DNA of 64,000 bases from positions 97,900,914 through 97,964,913 of the forward strand of contig NC_059471.1 in the NCBI RefSeq assembly GCF_018139145.2. The letters are read 5' to 3'. Shown piece by piece: positions 11,315 to 24,335 of the stretch. The translations under genes were made by a program, and so were the position numbers. Origin of the DNA: Gymnogyps californianus (lineage: Eukaryota; Chordata; Aves; Accipitriformes; Cathartidae). How positions within the stretch are numbered: position 1 is the first letter of the stretch; each line of letters begins with the position of its first letter. A model generated the notes under the pieces. The model saw only the letters and a program-made list of their open reading frames with translations, made no database searches and was not told the origin of the DNA.

Positions 11315-14300
11315 CTGTCAACAAAGGAAAACAACAGGGGTGTTACCATGGCGAAAGTCGAAGGATCTAGTTTCACAATTGTGCAAAATTTCAAAGGGCT
11401 TTAACAGTGGGGTTCTCCAGTGAGCCAGCAAGCTCTTACAAGTCTGCCCTGGTTCTCACATATGCAGGTGCTGCCAAAGCGATATATCTTGAAAACCCAT
11501 AGGAATTCTCTGCTGCCAATTTTAGATAATAGCTACAGTATTTTAATTCACAGAATGGCTATAACGTCTCAGCTTTTCCACGATTGTTAGCAGCAGTCAG
11601 CTGTTCTGGTGCCTTCACTTCTCTGCTGTAGAACACGAATCAAAGGAAATCCTGAGCAAAAAAAACCCTCCCGTGATGGGATGATAAGCGCAGCTAGGCA
11701 AACACGTCCCAGTAGGATTAGAATTCCCATTAAGATAAAAGGTTTTAATTTGAAAGTTCACACAGAGCATTAAGGAGCTCTGAGAGGCATTGCTAGATAC
11801 AGAAAAACCAAAGTGAGAATGCAGGAGAGAGAGAAATGTTGAAAAGTTTTGCTCTAATGATTTATTTCTTTTTTTTTTTAAGTATTGAAGATCTGTCACT
11901 TCTTTTTGCCGATCAATTTTGTAATCAAAGGTTATTTCTGCATGCAGCACAAAAAATCCTATATTTCCCTTCTGTATGTAATTATGAGAGCCACAAGGCA
12001 AAAAGTTTGATTGCCTGTTTATGCAGCAATGCACTTCATTCCACATAGCCGTGAGAACCTAATGCAGTGCAAGTATGAGAATGTTCTCCCTTTTCTTTCC
12101 CTCTTGTTGAACTATCAGCACGCTCAAGGACATAATACAGCACCATTTATTAAGTACATGTCATTCATATGCAATCATTTCACAGCTCATTTGTTTACTG
12201 AACTCATTGTTTGCATGGACAAGCTGTGGTTCAGGGAACTCAAGGGAATGTGCAATCATACAATCAGTATTCAGTCATTTTCTTAGAAAATAATAGTCAA
12301 AATCACACTTATCTGGAGTGTAGCATGTAAGTGATAAAAAACTACCTTGGAAGGGCACAACTCTGTAGATAAGCAGAGACCTCAGTTTTGTTTTCTTTAT
12401 GCTAGTAACAACAAAGATTGCTGTTGGAACTGGGAAAGGGGAAAAACAGAGAGGTGTATGAACCAAGTCCAGAACACCACATATTAGGAGAGGAAAGGGA
12501 AACGGTTTTGATTTATGCTTCATTCCAGGGATACCCTCCACTTAAAAATCCCATTTCCAGATTACTGGTTTTTTGTCTAGCATTGTTACAAGCAATTTCT
12601 TTGGGTGATCACAATGTGATAATACAGGCAAGAAGCTGTCCTGCTTATTCAATATCTTCATTCTGGATATCTGGCTGCACTTTTTTGGGTACTCTGTTCA
12701 ACTGCCGATGATCAGCTGCAGCTGACCTGCAGGCCTGGTGCTGCTCTGTACCACCCGGGTGCATTCATCCGGGAGAATATCCTGAGTAGCCCATTTGCCA
12801 AGCTGTCTAAATGGTGGCTGGTGCCTATTTGAAGCAGTGGGAGCAAAGCAGAATTATCAGACCAACAGGGTAGTGGGGCAGGCAACTGCAGAGAGAAGAG
12901 GAGTTACAGTGCAAAATGGCAGCCCTGAGCATTTTTTTGTATTGCATCTCTTTAGTTTTCTTCCAAAACCTCTCCAGGGGAGCAAAGAATTTACATAATT
13001 ATTTTCTTAAGGTAGATGTGAGATGCTTACAAATTGTAAAGGGTTTTTGCCAGCTTCCTTATTCGTGTGTGGGCTGCTGTGCAAACACTGGAGCAGAGTA
13101 AGTCAAGCTGTGGGACAAAGCATTCCCAGTGCTTGCCCTGCGTGGACGCATTTTCCAAGGAGAAGTCACAAGCTTTAGATGGGATTTAAAAATCAGTTAA
13201 AAGATTTGGCTCCTTGAAAACACATCTCTGTGATGCGGTCTCTAGACAGCAACAGGAAGGAAGCTGAGAACATTTTATGTGAGGTGCAGATGTAGCGCTG
13301 TCATGAGCACTTATCCCCACACACACATCCCCTCTGGGGAAGAAATCCTGGAGATCACATGTGAAAGTGGTGGAAAGGGATCTCCGAAGGTGGTAGGAGA
13401 AAAGGCAAAACAAAAGCACAATTCTTTTCACATTTGGCTCACAAATGATAAATGGCCTTGTCATGTGCACTGATTAAGGGCCCATTATATTATTCTGCAG
13501 CAAGAAATACCTTCTGAAAAGACCCTCTGCTGTCTAAAGAAATCCTTGGGCTGAATCCAGCACTGAAACACAGCTCTTAAAGCAACCTCTGGGAGCCCAG
13601 CTCGAGTAGGGAGGTTGGACACTCCCTTTCTCTCTCAGTTTTGCTTCTTAAACATGAAAGCCTGGGATTATTTCAAAATGTTGCAGATTTGGCTCTGTTG
13701 CAAATTCTAGAAGTCCAATTTCGAGCAGATGGGTGCACTTGTAGACAGGCAGCCCAGGGAGCTCCTTCCCACAGGCTGAGGCTGCTGGAGATGGGTTCGC
13801 GAGCGCTCAGGCAGAATGGCAGCAGATTGCTACATCTGCTGCTATTTCCATCAGCGGTGAGACCCACTTACAGACAGAAGCCTCGTCTGGGGACCAGTGA
13901 ATTCAGTTCACCTGCATGGCATGGCAGCTCTGGGTAGGCTGCCTTCCCGAAACCAGCAATAAAGTGCTGGAGAGTGCAAGCGCACAACTCTTCCCCGCTG
14001 GCAGCGGCATGCAAATCTTTGTTATCTCCCTCCACTGCCGCGGGCTGCCAGTGCTGAAAGGCAGCGTGTGTGCAGGGTGAAGCCAGGGATCCCAGGGGGT
14101 CATCAGGGGAGCCAGTGGCCGAAAGCAGCCCCTAGCTGGCTGGGATAGTTGCTCGCCTGGGCTGCCAAGAGGATAGGAAGACCCACAGGAATGCTTGCCT
14201 TATTTGCTGTAGTCCATGGCGCTTAGCCCTGAGGACTGGAGTTGGTCAGAAGTTTCACAGAAAACGCCGAGTGACTGAGCTAATTTTTCTTTTTTTTTTT

Positions 14301-16038
14301 CCCCATTCTTTTTTTTCTTTTGGACAAAAGAATAAATCAGCGGAGCCTTGGGAAAAACGGCAGCCAAGCAGACAGGGAGGAATTGCTACCTGGGCTCCTT
14401 GCAGAGGTCTGTGCTGGGGGTAGGGACACCGCAGGTTGCCCCCTCCATGGACGTTGCCGGAGGGCTCCCACCACACCGGGAGCCTGCGGCTGGGGTGGCC
14501 TCAGGGAGAGGTTCCCCTGCAGCTGCTCTTTGAATAAGGACATTTTTTCCTCTCCCTGTTGACAAAGGCATCAGTCTCACCGAGCAGCTGCAGGGTCAAG
14601 GTAGCTTCTGGTCAGGGGAAATTTCAAGAAAACAACTTCTTCCATGAACCAGAAACTTTTTTCTTCCAGCCAGCCCTAGTGAGAAAGTGGTTTCTGCAGC
14701 TGTAGTGCCGGGGAGGACTCTGCCTGCTCCTGACTTAAATGCCGCATATGAGCGAGGATGTGGCCTTTGGTGTCAAAACGATGCTGGGTGACAGTGCCTT
14801 ATTCGTACCCCTTCCCTGTCTTTCTGGGACCTGTGTTCTGCATAATATACTGAAAAACAACAAGTCAGATGCTGCATGGGGGGAAAAAAAACCCCAAAAA
14901 ACAGAAAAGGAGCTCTTTCGCCACAGTTAAGTTTGAACTTAACTCGGTTGTTGCACAGTAACTGAATACGGTTGTGTTACTGTTGACACACTGAACAAGC
15001 GAGGAAATTGATGCTGCCTAGTAGTCTGCCAGGCAATATGGCCAGCGAGGGGTGAACCCGCATGTTTGCAGCCCAGAAATCACTGCCTCGCGAGACGACG
15101 AGACGTACCCGCCGGCTGCATTGCAGCACAGGCTACGCTGCCTGTTTATGGACGCTTTGGCATTCGCGTTGTATTTGTGCTCCATGTCTAGCATGCACGT
15201 GTAGCACGCACACGTGCTGCGGGGAAAAGCCTTGCCCCGTTTCGGGCCCTTTCCCGGGAGAGGGAGGCGTGCGACATGACAGCGAGCGGAAGTACGGTCA
15301 GGCCTCAGTGCTGGCGCTGGGCCTCGGTGAGCGGTGAGGACCGACCTAATCGCTTAATACGCAGTAAATCCATTTCTGAAAGGAGAAAGTGTCTCTGCAA
15401 GGCAACCTGTTTGACCTGTGCAAGTATCCGACTTAAAGCAGAAGGAAGGCAGCTGCATTACCCTCCTGTAATTAATTACAAAACGCAGCAGCGAGCGCCG
15501 GGCCCCAGGTGCGTTAAGGGGGCAGTGTTTTGCAGGGAGTGCCTGTGCAGAGGCATGGGGGGGGTCACCGCTGGGTGCAGGGGAGGTGATGGGGGGCTGG
15601 GGCTGGGGCATGGGGTGGGAGTGGGCGTCGGAAGGCAGGCCGGGGGGCTTGGAGGTGGGGGACAGTGAGGTGGACGGTGGAGACCCTCTGCCGTGGGGAC
15701 ATGGTAGCAGGAGGACGTGGCCCCAGGCCCAAAGCTCGGCGGAGGGTTCGACGGCCCCTCAAAGGGGAGGCCGGGAGGCGCTCCGGATGGCCGCAACACC
15801 AGACGTCCCTCCCTGGCCTCGTCCCGCCGGTGGGTGCCACCACGGGCTCCCACCTTCCCCACGCCTCACCCCGGGCTGGCCTGGGGCCTTTCGGGCTCAG
15901 GGCTGGCCAAATTATGAGCGATTGGAGAAAGCGGAGGGGCTGTCAGGAGCGGGATGGAGGGGGGTACAACGAGGGCAGCGAGGCGGGGGGGTTCTGAAGC
16001 ATCGGTTCCCACTGCGATATGAAAAAAGGGACACTCAC
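11315..16038 (-). other. PDE9A: PDE9A intron containing a CpG-rich block
   Basis: The intron runs from the donor at 16033-16038 to the acceptor beside 11314. It holds T-rich runs near 11868-11880 and 14286-14325, two adjacent inverted repeats at 14925-14990, and a CpG- and G-rich block at 15,040-16,015. No extra coding exon could be recognised. Confidence 0.75.
15040..16015. promoter_or_regulatory. Intragenic CpG-rich island with G-run cluster
   Basis: CpG dinucleotides are frequent here (clusters at 15090-15115, 15160-15300, 15715-15850 and 15940-16000), while the surrounding introns are CpG-poor. A dense run of G-tracts lies at 15557-15665 on the plus strand, which is the PDE9A template strand. 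Such islands inside genes often mark alternative promoters or orphan CpG islands. No TATA box or first exon was identified. Frames such as 15586-16074 (+) and 15476-15862 (-) are explained by scarcity of stop codons in GC-rich DNA. Confidence 0.5.
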
Positions 16039-16109
16039 ATTCAACCTTTTTCTCCAGCATTGCCAAGTGATTAGCTACTTCCGTTTTCAGCTCATTGATT
16101 TTAAAAACC
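16039..16109 (-). CDS. PDE9A: PDE9A coding exon (residues 106-130), coiled-coil-like region
   Basis: The 71-bp exon has acceptor ...ctttTCAG on its right and donor GTGAGT (16033-16038) on its left. It completes Arg106 and encodes VFKINELKTEVANHLAMLEK, then KVE plus one base of Leu130. Mammalian PDE9A has [23 protein letters not shown] here. Hydrophobic residues in heptad-like spacing (I, L, V, L, L, V) indicate an amphipathic helix, probably part of the region that mediates dimer contacts. That role is inferred. Confidence 0.96.
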
Positions 16110-16943
16110 CTGAAAAGAAAACCCTCATGTATTAATGTTGTACATTTAGTGCCGTACCTACCCTAGGTACAAAGGACTTTTGCTAGAAATGTCTATATTT
16201 TTCAGAGGATTGATCTGTCCAACCGCAGTTGCCGTAAGGAAAAGAAAATTTTCCATGGAAATGCTAAAATTTGGACATAAAATACACCCGGGTTTAATTT
16301 TCAGAAAAATTAACAACAAATGATTTTGTTATGACCCTGGGAATGTAACTGTAGCTCTGCAACACTTCATCACCCCCTCTCTCGGCAGTGACTTGTTATT
16401 GTACCCCCCAGGGTAGCAAAGTTAAATTGATAATGCTTCACCTAACAGCAGCATCTTGGTGTCTGCACACTCTGAAGCCCTCCTCCTTTTGAGTTATGCT
16501 GGTCATTTGCTGAGTTGTGGTGGGATTGATCTGTCTTATTGAAACCAGCTGGAATAAAATAAGCAGCTATACAGATGTTGAGAAATCCTCTCGGAGGAGA
16601 GACATGTGTGGGTGATAAAGGGAAAAATGAAACAAATCAGATTATTTGATTGCTCAACAAAGAAGCATTGCTTTTGATTCCTAAGAGGGCAGGAGCACAA
16701 TAAGAACATTTATATTTACTACTTGATCTCCTTTTTAGATCAAAGATAATCACCAAAATAGCTTTTGGTTTAAGCTACCGTTTTGCTGTCAGCAGGAAAC
16801 AACGTGCGTACCAGGCCTAAATTTGGCAGGAAGAGTGGGATTTGAAAGAGATCTTAAATGCCCCTCTGCATCCTGTGAAAATTTCACTTCAGGCTGATAA
16901 AAGAAATAACATTTTAAATTAATAATGATGTTCAGCTTCTTAC
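16110..16943 (-). other. PDE9A: PDE9A intron (834 bp)
   Basis: This short, A/T-rich intron lies between exons 16944-16998 and 16039-16109. Nothing recognisable was seen apart from the splice sites. Confidence 0.85.
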
Positions 16944-16998
16944 CTCGAGAACTGCTCAGCAATCTGTCCCAATAAATTCTGGAACAATTCTTCTTTCT
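16944..16998 (-). CDS. PDE9A: PDE9A coding exon (residues 88-106)
   Basis: The 55-bp exon has acceptor ...tttttTCAG on its right and donor GTAAGA on its left. It encodes KEELFQNLLGQIAEQFS plus two bases of Arg106, matching mammalian REELIQSVLAQVAEQFSR. Its first two bases (AG) join the single G left by exon 24336-24379 to make Glu88. The exon therefore splices in frame directly to the small upstream exon. This is the arrangement of the shorter mammalian isoform (PDE9A2 type), which omits the extra N-terminal exons of human PDE9A1. Confidence 0.94.
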
Positions 16999-18819
16999 CT
17001 GAAAAAAATAGGAGGGAGACATAACAGAAAACGACAGAGGAAAGAAGATACCCTCAACCCCCCTGCAAAGTGGCGTCCCCAGACTTCCAGCTCTGACGGT
17101 GAGGCATTTAGCAAAAAAGTCGTTCTGGTCCTTTGAACAGTGACAGCGTTTGGGAATGACTCCTCGTCTCACCTGCCTTCCTCTGCCTGCAGATTACAGT
17201 CAAGGTTTCTCAGAAGTTTTTTGGGGGGGTGCTGGGTCTCTGAGACGTGGCTTGTTTTAAGGCAGCACTCTCTGGAAAGAAGACCCCTTTCGCATTTCTT
17301 GGGTGGGACACCCAGAATCGCCGTCCGCTTTTGAAAGGTCTGGCTCACAAGGACTGCCTCTACACCATCAGCACACTGTGCCAGAGTGCCCACAAACACA
17401 ACAGCTTATGAACACAAGAAAACCCAGCTTGCCTTTCAGATTTGCACTGGGACATCATCCTGGAGACCAATTTTTTGGTGCAAATTCATAAGGATCATAC
17501 TGCTATGCATAAACTTCAGGCAAACGTGAGATGCCAAAGTGACTGTCCTTGCAGAATGAGGTCCGCCCTTCCTGTTTTGTGGGATGGACACAGCAGGGCA
17601 CGAATTTCCCAACCCCTTTTCCCTTGAGAACATAACTTGGACAGAGCCGCGGCGGGGATCCCATCGGGATCCCGTCACTGCCGGAGCTGCTGCAGCAGCG
17701 GCCACACAGGGAGCGCTCACACCAGTAGTTCCCCGCCTCCCGCTGCCAACTCCAGTGCTCGGGTGCTTAAGCCGGCTCGGGAAAGTCAGCCTGGTGAAGC
17801 CACAGCCCCTTCCCGAGACTTTCACAGGATTGCAATCACTAACGCAGGGAAAAGCAAACGAGTCCTTAAAACAAGACCCTAGATTTCGAGGGACAGTACA
17901 CTTCAGGAAGGAAGAAGAAGTACGATAGCAATGTTTTCCCATCTTTCAGTCTGTCCACACTGTATTCACACAGACAGGGGAAGCATAAATCACCTTTGCT
18001 GAGCTGTGAGCTGCTGTTACGAGATTGCTCCCACTTTCCCCCACCAGCTAATTTAAACTGCACTGTGCTGCAGTCGTTCTCACGCCTGCAATGTGGACGT
18101 ACTCTTGGTTTCTCATGCTCAAGGAGCAGAAACATTGCATGCTCTCATATACATTCTGCGGATTACAGACCACCCATTTATACCCTACATAGAAATACCC
18201 CGATGGCATTTCTGAAGCTACTTCTTGCACTTGCCTGAGGGAGCATGATGCCTCACGAGTGCAATCACCCAGGCAAAACACATCAGACAGAAATACAGCC
18301 CAGCATTTACACTGTATTTCTAAATAATAGCTCTTATACCTGTTGAAATGATTTGCAATTCCTCAGGTATTAGAGATGTCAGAAATACTTGTCAAGAGCA
18401 TTCACTTTGCTGGTCAAAACAATTTGGCTGTTACCCCTGTGTCTCTAAACTGGAGCAAGTATTCTGTGCTCTGAAAGTCTCAGATCTAATTCCTTCTTTT
18501 TTTTTTTTTTGCTGTGATCCGACTCCCAGCGGAGTGGCTAGCAGAGCAAATGAAGAGATTAGTTCTTTTCACAGAGACCCATTTTTCAGTTTTCTCACAA
18601 AACCGATTTGAAAACCCAAGCGCTGAAACAAAGCAAATCCTGCGTCCTATTTAAGACAGGAAGAAAGCTTACCGTATGCAGCACCTGGGATGGTACCCGA
18701 GTCCAACAGTGAAAATAAGCAGAGAAACCTGTGTCCTCTCTCTTCAATGCTGCTCAGCTCTCTGACAGTGGCTGTAGCGTGCCAGAGACTGACAAGTTCC
18801 CTATAAACACCGTTCCAGT

Positions 18820-18842
18820 AAAAAAAAAAAAAAAAAAAAAAA
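18820..18842 (+). repeat. Poly(A) run, 23 bases
   Basis: This is an uninterrupted run of 23 A residues. It could be the tail of an old retroposed sequence or a simple slippage tract. The 300 bases before it, back to the T14 run at 18497-18510, show no recognisable retrogene. Confidence 0.9.
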
Positions 18843-21800
18843 TTCTTACTTTCACTCCCTCCCCCTGTGAAAACTCATCTGGAGTACTAGGACATTCTCA
18901 TCCAGGGAACAGTCAGCTGCAATCTGATGTTTATGGATGTAATAAAAGACTTTCAAAATGAAGATGTATGTTTTTATAACCCTAGGGTGCAGTAAAGATA
19001 TATGACTAAGAGTGGCAGTTCATCTCATCTTAAAGAGACAAAGATCCATTTCTTTGCCCTGTTCCTTTCCGAGGGGGAGACCTCTGCTAACCTGATTCTG
19101 AAGAAAACGAGACATCGCGCCAACGTCACTTAGTCTCGCTTGTCCATTCCTTTGTAAAACAGGAAGGCTAGGTGTCCTTTTACTCCCTTCATTACCCTCT
19201 GTCTTCTTTTTTTTTATACCTCTGGGCAGGGCCATTTATACCATGGTGCACGCAGCTACCTTTTCCCTCAGTTGTTTCATTTGTTTTGCTGCGATTCCCT
19301 CTGCAAAAAGGGAATCCTACTACACATAGCATGGGCAGCTGCAATCTGTGCACCTTGCTGAGAGTTGCCAGCTCCTGCCTGCAGCAACCCAAAAGCCAAC
19401 AGCAACCCTCTTCTCAGCTCACCCCCCGCTGGCACCGTGAATGTGCAACGTTTGCAAATGCAGGTGTTCAGCAAGTCAGATTTTTGCACGATACGCAGGG
19501 CATTTTAGAGCCGACAAATGAAAATTAGAAAAACCCCCTCCGGAAGATGCTGCAATAGTGTAATGCCAGGGAGGAGACAGGCCAGCTCAGGCCTCCCCGG
19601 GCTTCCCACAGCTCATTCCCGTGCTTGCTGCGGGCACAGGGACTTTGGCTCCTCACCCGCTGTCCCCTGCCAAGCTCAGCAGGGAGCTTGGCCGGGGCAT
19701 CACAGAGCAAGGAGCCATTTTGCCCTCCCTCCCGGCAGCCCTGTCTCCAGCAGGTCTGGGCAGAAAGCAGGTGTGGGGGAATATGGCAGCAGCACTTTTT
19801 CCTGCGACTCCCGTTGCGGCCGGATGGGAGGGCTGGCAGCGAGCGTGCGCCTTCCCTGCCAGACAAGGACTAGGTACACACTGGGGCAGCTCAGGTTATG
19901 CGTACACTGACACAGATGGCTTATAACCCACTGGCATGCACCCTCTGCTTCACACTGCCCTGCTTGGCGGTGGCTCTTCCTCTCCTGTCTTACCCGCTGG
20001 GATCATGGCCGGGGAGCCACCTCCATCCTCCCGCCCTCCCTGGCTCCCCTCGCCATCCTGCCAGCCTCAACAGGGTGCACGCAGGGCGTGTGTGGGGTTG
20101 TGGGGGCAGGCTGGTTTCCCCCTGTCTTTTCTGCTGTGGCCAAGAAAGGCTGGGAGGACGTGGGCGTCTGCCTTTCCCTGCCAGCGTCAGGCTGGTGAAT
20201 TCCTGCCACACAGTCTCTTTCTCACATGTGCTTGTGCCTCTGGCTCGGGTGCCTGTCTGTATTTCGCTTTCTGTGGTTTGTTTGGATTTGGGCAGTCAGA
20301 GCAATTTAAAAAAACAAACAGCCAGGTGGACAAAAGCCTCAGGAAGAGGTGTGCTTCAAGCCCAAGCCCACGTTCGTGAATCACATCACATCGAGCGCCA
20401 AATTCGCTTGACAGCTCAGGTTAATTTGGGCTGTCGCATGCAAGTCCCCACTCAGGTGAGTAATCCTGAAGCAGTTGGCCCCATCCCGATGCACGCATCC
20501 ACGTGGGATGCACGTAAGGAGCAGCAGGCAGGAGGGGGATTTTTCTCTCACAGTCTCTGCCTCTTCACTTTTGCCTGAGCTGCAAGTGTGAATATGCCTC
20601 CAAAAGGAGAAGAGAGAGATCCCAGAATAAGAACATTTAGACACAGTGACAAGCTTCTGTCGCTTTACCAATAGCAATCTGCATAAGATCTTGTGTATTT
20701 AATCATTCAGGGGGAAAAAGCAATCCCCGCGGATCTCTGGTGCAGTCATTGGTGGGCTCAGCGGTGGGCAAGGCAGGGCTAGCACCGATTCAGATGTGCG
20801 CCTTCTAGCAGGCAGCTACACAGGTCTTGGTTGAGCTAGCTCTCCCGCTGCAAGCCAATATCCCTGGGGAGGGACCCTGGGCTTTCCTCCGTGCAAGCGC
20901 TAGATAGCTTCTGAGCTGAAAAGGCAAATAACTGAAAGGCAAGAGAAGTGAGAGGTTAAGACGCTGCTTACAGCCTCAGCCTGGCCAGGCAGCTCTGATG
21001 CGTGCTGGCGAGGTTCCCTGGCGCTGAGGCTGCTGAGCAAGGAGTGGTGAGCTCTCTCCACGTGCTGGCCTCCATCCCGATCGGGCACTGCTCTCTTTGG
21101 GTTTCCTCACCTGTTTCCCCAGGGATGAGGGAATACTTGTGTTGAAGGACGCACCAGAACAAGCTGAAGACAGAGGTGCAAAGAGAACTGGGGCTAAGCT
21201 CAGCACATCTTATGCTCTTTCAGGTCACATTCCTGGTGAGATCTTTAAGGGCTCGTTCAGCCGCCTGTGTGCTTTGCTGCCCTAACTTTGGAGCGGTAGG
21301 AAAGCCCCTGCACATGTTTCCCCCTCATTTAGGACTGCGGTGGGTCAGGCTCACTTGAGCTCCACAATAGCTCCTTTCTCTGCACTATCAGAAACGTAAC
21401 AGACTTCAATTTTATTTCTCAAGAGTGTGCTGCTCGTAGGATTTGTTCATTTAATTGGCATCTCCAGCAATATTGCAGAGTGCCTGAACCCTGCTAATTA
21501 CAGCCACAACACAGACGTCGCTTTGTGAGTTCTGAGCGTGTTCCACCACGAGGACCCAGACCAGAGCCTTTCTGCTGTCGGGAGGGAGAAGATGCCCGTT
21601 CGATGGGCTTGGGAGTTTAAACACCCCAGAGAGAAGGAAGAGTTTGGCACCAGTGGTTTGATGCTCTGCTCAGATAGCCGCACACCCTCTGGTCCAGGGC
21701 CACGGGAGGAGGGACAGCACGTGATGCAACGGCCCCACGGGCTCAGAGCCGGCCAGCTGGGCCCCCGCCTTTGCCTTGCAGACAGCTGACCCCGTGGTGA

Positions 21801-23271
21801 TACGGCGATCGCCGCTGCATCCAACGGACGCTCACTGGAATAATAATTTTTTTAATTCCAACCGTCTCCCATGACTATGGCCAGGAAATGAAGAATGGTT
21901 TCTTAGCAGGACTCCGGTGGATATCTCCTCTGCTGGATAAAAGCCACTGCTTATATTTTCCTCCCAAAGGATCGTATTTTCCAGTCCCACCTTTTACAGT
22001 CTTTGTTGCGCTGAAGCATGCGTCATTCTTTTCCAGCTGCCTGGGAGACTGCTGAAAAGAGGTGCATTACCTCCCACTGCTGTGAAAATTGGGGTGACCC
22101 CTTTTTTGGCATGTATTTGGATGAGTTGCTTTGGGAAGCAGAATCACGCAGGCAGAGTTGTTTAAGAAGTGAAGACTAGAACAGAGCTGTTTTTTTTCTT
22201 TTAATGAAGAGGAACAATTTCCCACTCTGTTTATTCTTCCTACTCTCAGCAAAATGTCAGGAATGCTTAAGATTAATGACAACTCATGTGAAAGAGAAAC
22301 AGATACCAAGGAACATTAGTTCCATCACACTCAGTTCAACTTTCCTCCTCTTTCCATAGCAGACTCTGTCCTATGCTTTGGCAACCTACCGCCAGAATTT
22401 TTCTTGCCCTTTTCAGCTTAGATCTTTGGAAATCCTTTTATAAAATATAGAATGCAGGGAGGGAAGAGAGACCTTGCTGACACAGTGAGCTGCACTCTGC
22501 ACAAAGCAGAGCCATGTGCTGTCAGCCGGGGTGAAAAATGAGGGCCCTGGGAGAGTGTGAAAAGTCATACATGGTCTTATAAAAATATACGGTTAGCTTC
22601 ATGTTAGGGGAAAAAAAAAAGGTAGATTTTCTAGAAAGCCCTTCGATCAGCTTCCCAGCTGGTATAACACAGTGGCATTCCCTGGCGGAGCCTCACGTGC
22701 CCCATTCGCTGGTCTTTCTCTGTCTTGGGGCAAATGGCTATTGGTTACCCACGCCAGCTGGTACACAGTGACACATGCTCCAGTTAAGACCCGACCTTTT
22801 CTGATCTAATACTGCAAATACTGTACTCCTGGACCAGAAGAATTATGCTATTCCAGCAGAGTTTGTTACAATAAGGAAATAGTTTAGGAGACAGCTTCTT
22901 TTCCCTTAGCAGTCACATGCGTCCCTCAGCTTTGACTACCTCCTTCTGGCAAGAGCAGCAATCACTGACATGGGACCTGCTTATGGCTTGTAACAAATCT
23001 TACTGTGATAAAGTTCTTCCCTGTTTCCCAGCTTCTTTGTTCTTTTTGCTGTCCGTTCACCTTTACTCCCTACATGCACAAGCTCCTCGCTGTTGCCTCT
23101 CCATTCCCCCCGCACATCCTGCTACGCTGCCTTGCTGTGCCCTTTTCCTACAGATGTTTCTGCCACAGGGGACGCGGGTCCCTCAGAGAGTGGCTTCGGT
23201 TCCCTGCACCTCCCCATCTAAAAAAAGACAGTGCTGTGAGACAGTATGTTTTCTTGCCTAATACAGGAGCC

Positions 23272-23332
23272 TAAGCAAGAAGAGGTGGGACCTGCAATTA
23301 GCGTTAGCAAGAAGACGAGGCGGGACCGGCAA
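23272..23332 (+). repeat. Imperfect tandem duplication, period about 33 bp
   Basis: The segment beginning AGCAAGAAGAGG at 23273 recurs at 23306 as AGCAAGAAGACGAGG. Both are followed by a GGGACC(T/G)G-CAA block. Two copies only, with small indels. Confidence 0.6.
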
Positions 23333-24335
23333 AACTGCTTTGTCCCTATCCCAAGAGCCTCACCCATTCATGTGTGCTACTCTTTCCAGCCCTAGACTTT
23401 CTGGCTCCCTCCTGTCCTTTCTGTGCACTCTACGTTTCCAAGATAATCTTAACCTCTTGCCCCTTGTCTCTCTTATCTTCCCATTTTACTGCTCCAAACT
23501 GTGTCCCCAGCTGATGTCTCCTATCCTCCTGCAGCCCCTGCCTCAGCAGCCAGCCTCTCCCTATAGTTCCACATTGTACAGGCTAGGGCTCTTGCTCAGG
23601 CTGCCTCGGAGTGAGTGACAGGAGATACTGCAGTTCCACAGATGAGAGAGACCGTGAGCCAGATGCTCTACAGGAATTGCCCCAAGCAAATGCTCTGCTC
23701 CTGTGTCTGAGAGCTACTGGCCCGAGCATGACACTGGCAGGCAGAGAGAAATGGTAGAAGTGCCATTTCAGTCCTGCCTGTGGAGTACAACAGTGCTGTG
23801 CGCTGGGGAATGTGTTCCAGATGTGCTCTTTCATCTTGTCAGGTGTATTTAAGTATTTCTTACACTTAGAGCTACCATGCCCACAGCAGAAATTATGCTC
23901 TCTCCTCAGCCATTTGGAAATAACATGGAGTTCAAATGTTGTGCTCAGCTTTCAGCAGAGCCTTGCTGGGAGACAAACAAGTTTAACAAAACACTGCAGG
24001 ACAGGCTTTCAAACACTGCCTGCGTTGCCTGAAAAGAAACACTGCTCCATGTAAGACTTTCCCCAGGAGATCAGTGGTGCTGAGTCAGACCAGAGCTAAG
24101 CACTGTGGAAGTCCCTTGGACCCCAGCCATTCCACCTCACCCTCAAATACTTTGAAACTTGGGGACATTTTTTTTAGCTTTCCTCCAGAAGACTGTGATC
24201 AGACACTTCTTATTCTGCCATAGCTACAGCCACAGCAGCATCATCTTTCTTTCTGGCATCACAGCCATGTAATTTCCACAGGCAAATGTTTGCAAATTCA
24301 GCTTTAGTAAATTCAGTTCAAAAGGGTCTTTTTAC

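Larger units (their letters stand above)
16999..24335 (-). other. PDE9A: PDE9A intron (7.3 kb)
   Basis: The extra exons of the long human isoform, if present in this species, should lie here. I looked on the minus strand for matching peptide and saw none. The interval contains T14 at 18497-18510 and A23 at 18820-18842, GC-rich patches near 17,600-17,800 and 19,560-20,250, and an imperfect 33-bp tandem duplication at 23272-23332. There is also one splice-bounded 12-bp segment at 18673-18684, discussed in the findings. Confidence 0.7.

Noticed and set aside
15476..16074. Several overlapping frames, including a proline-rich minus-strand one
   Set aside because: They read the G-run cluster and CpG island. 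The peptide is a translation of simple sequence.
17686..17699. GCTGCTGCAGCAGC palindrome and nearby GGGATCCC pair
   Set aside because: Short CTG/CAG-type palindromes are common in GC-rich vertebrate DNA, and no array or known motif is present.
18497..18842. T14 ... A23 pair as a possible retroposed gene with tail
   Set aside because: The roughly 310 bases between the runs show no recognisable retrogene, SINE or target-site duplication.
19898..20578. Plus-strand frame of 226 codons
   Set aside because: Same situation: overlapping frames in other phases, low complexity and no recognisable protein.
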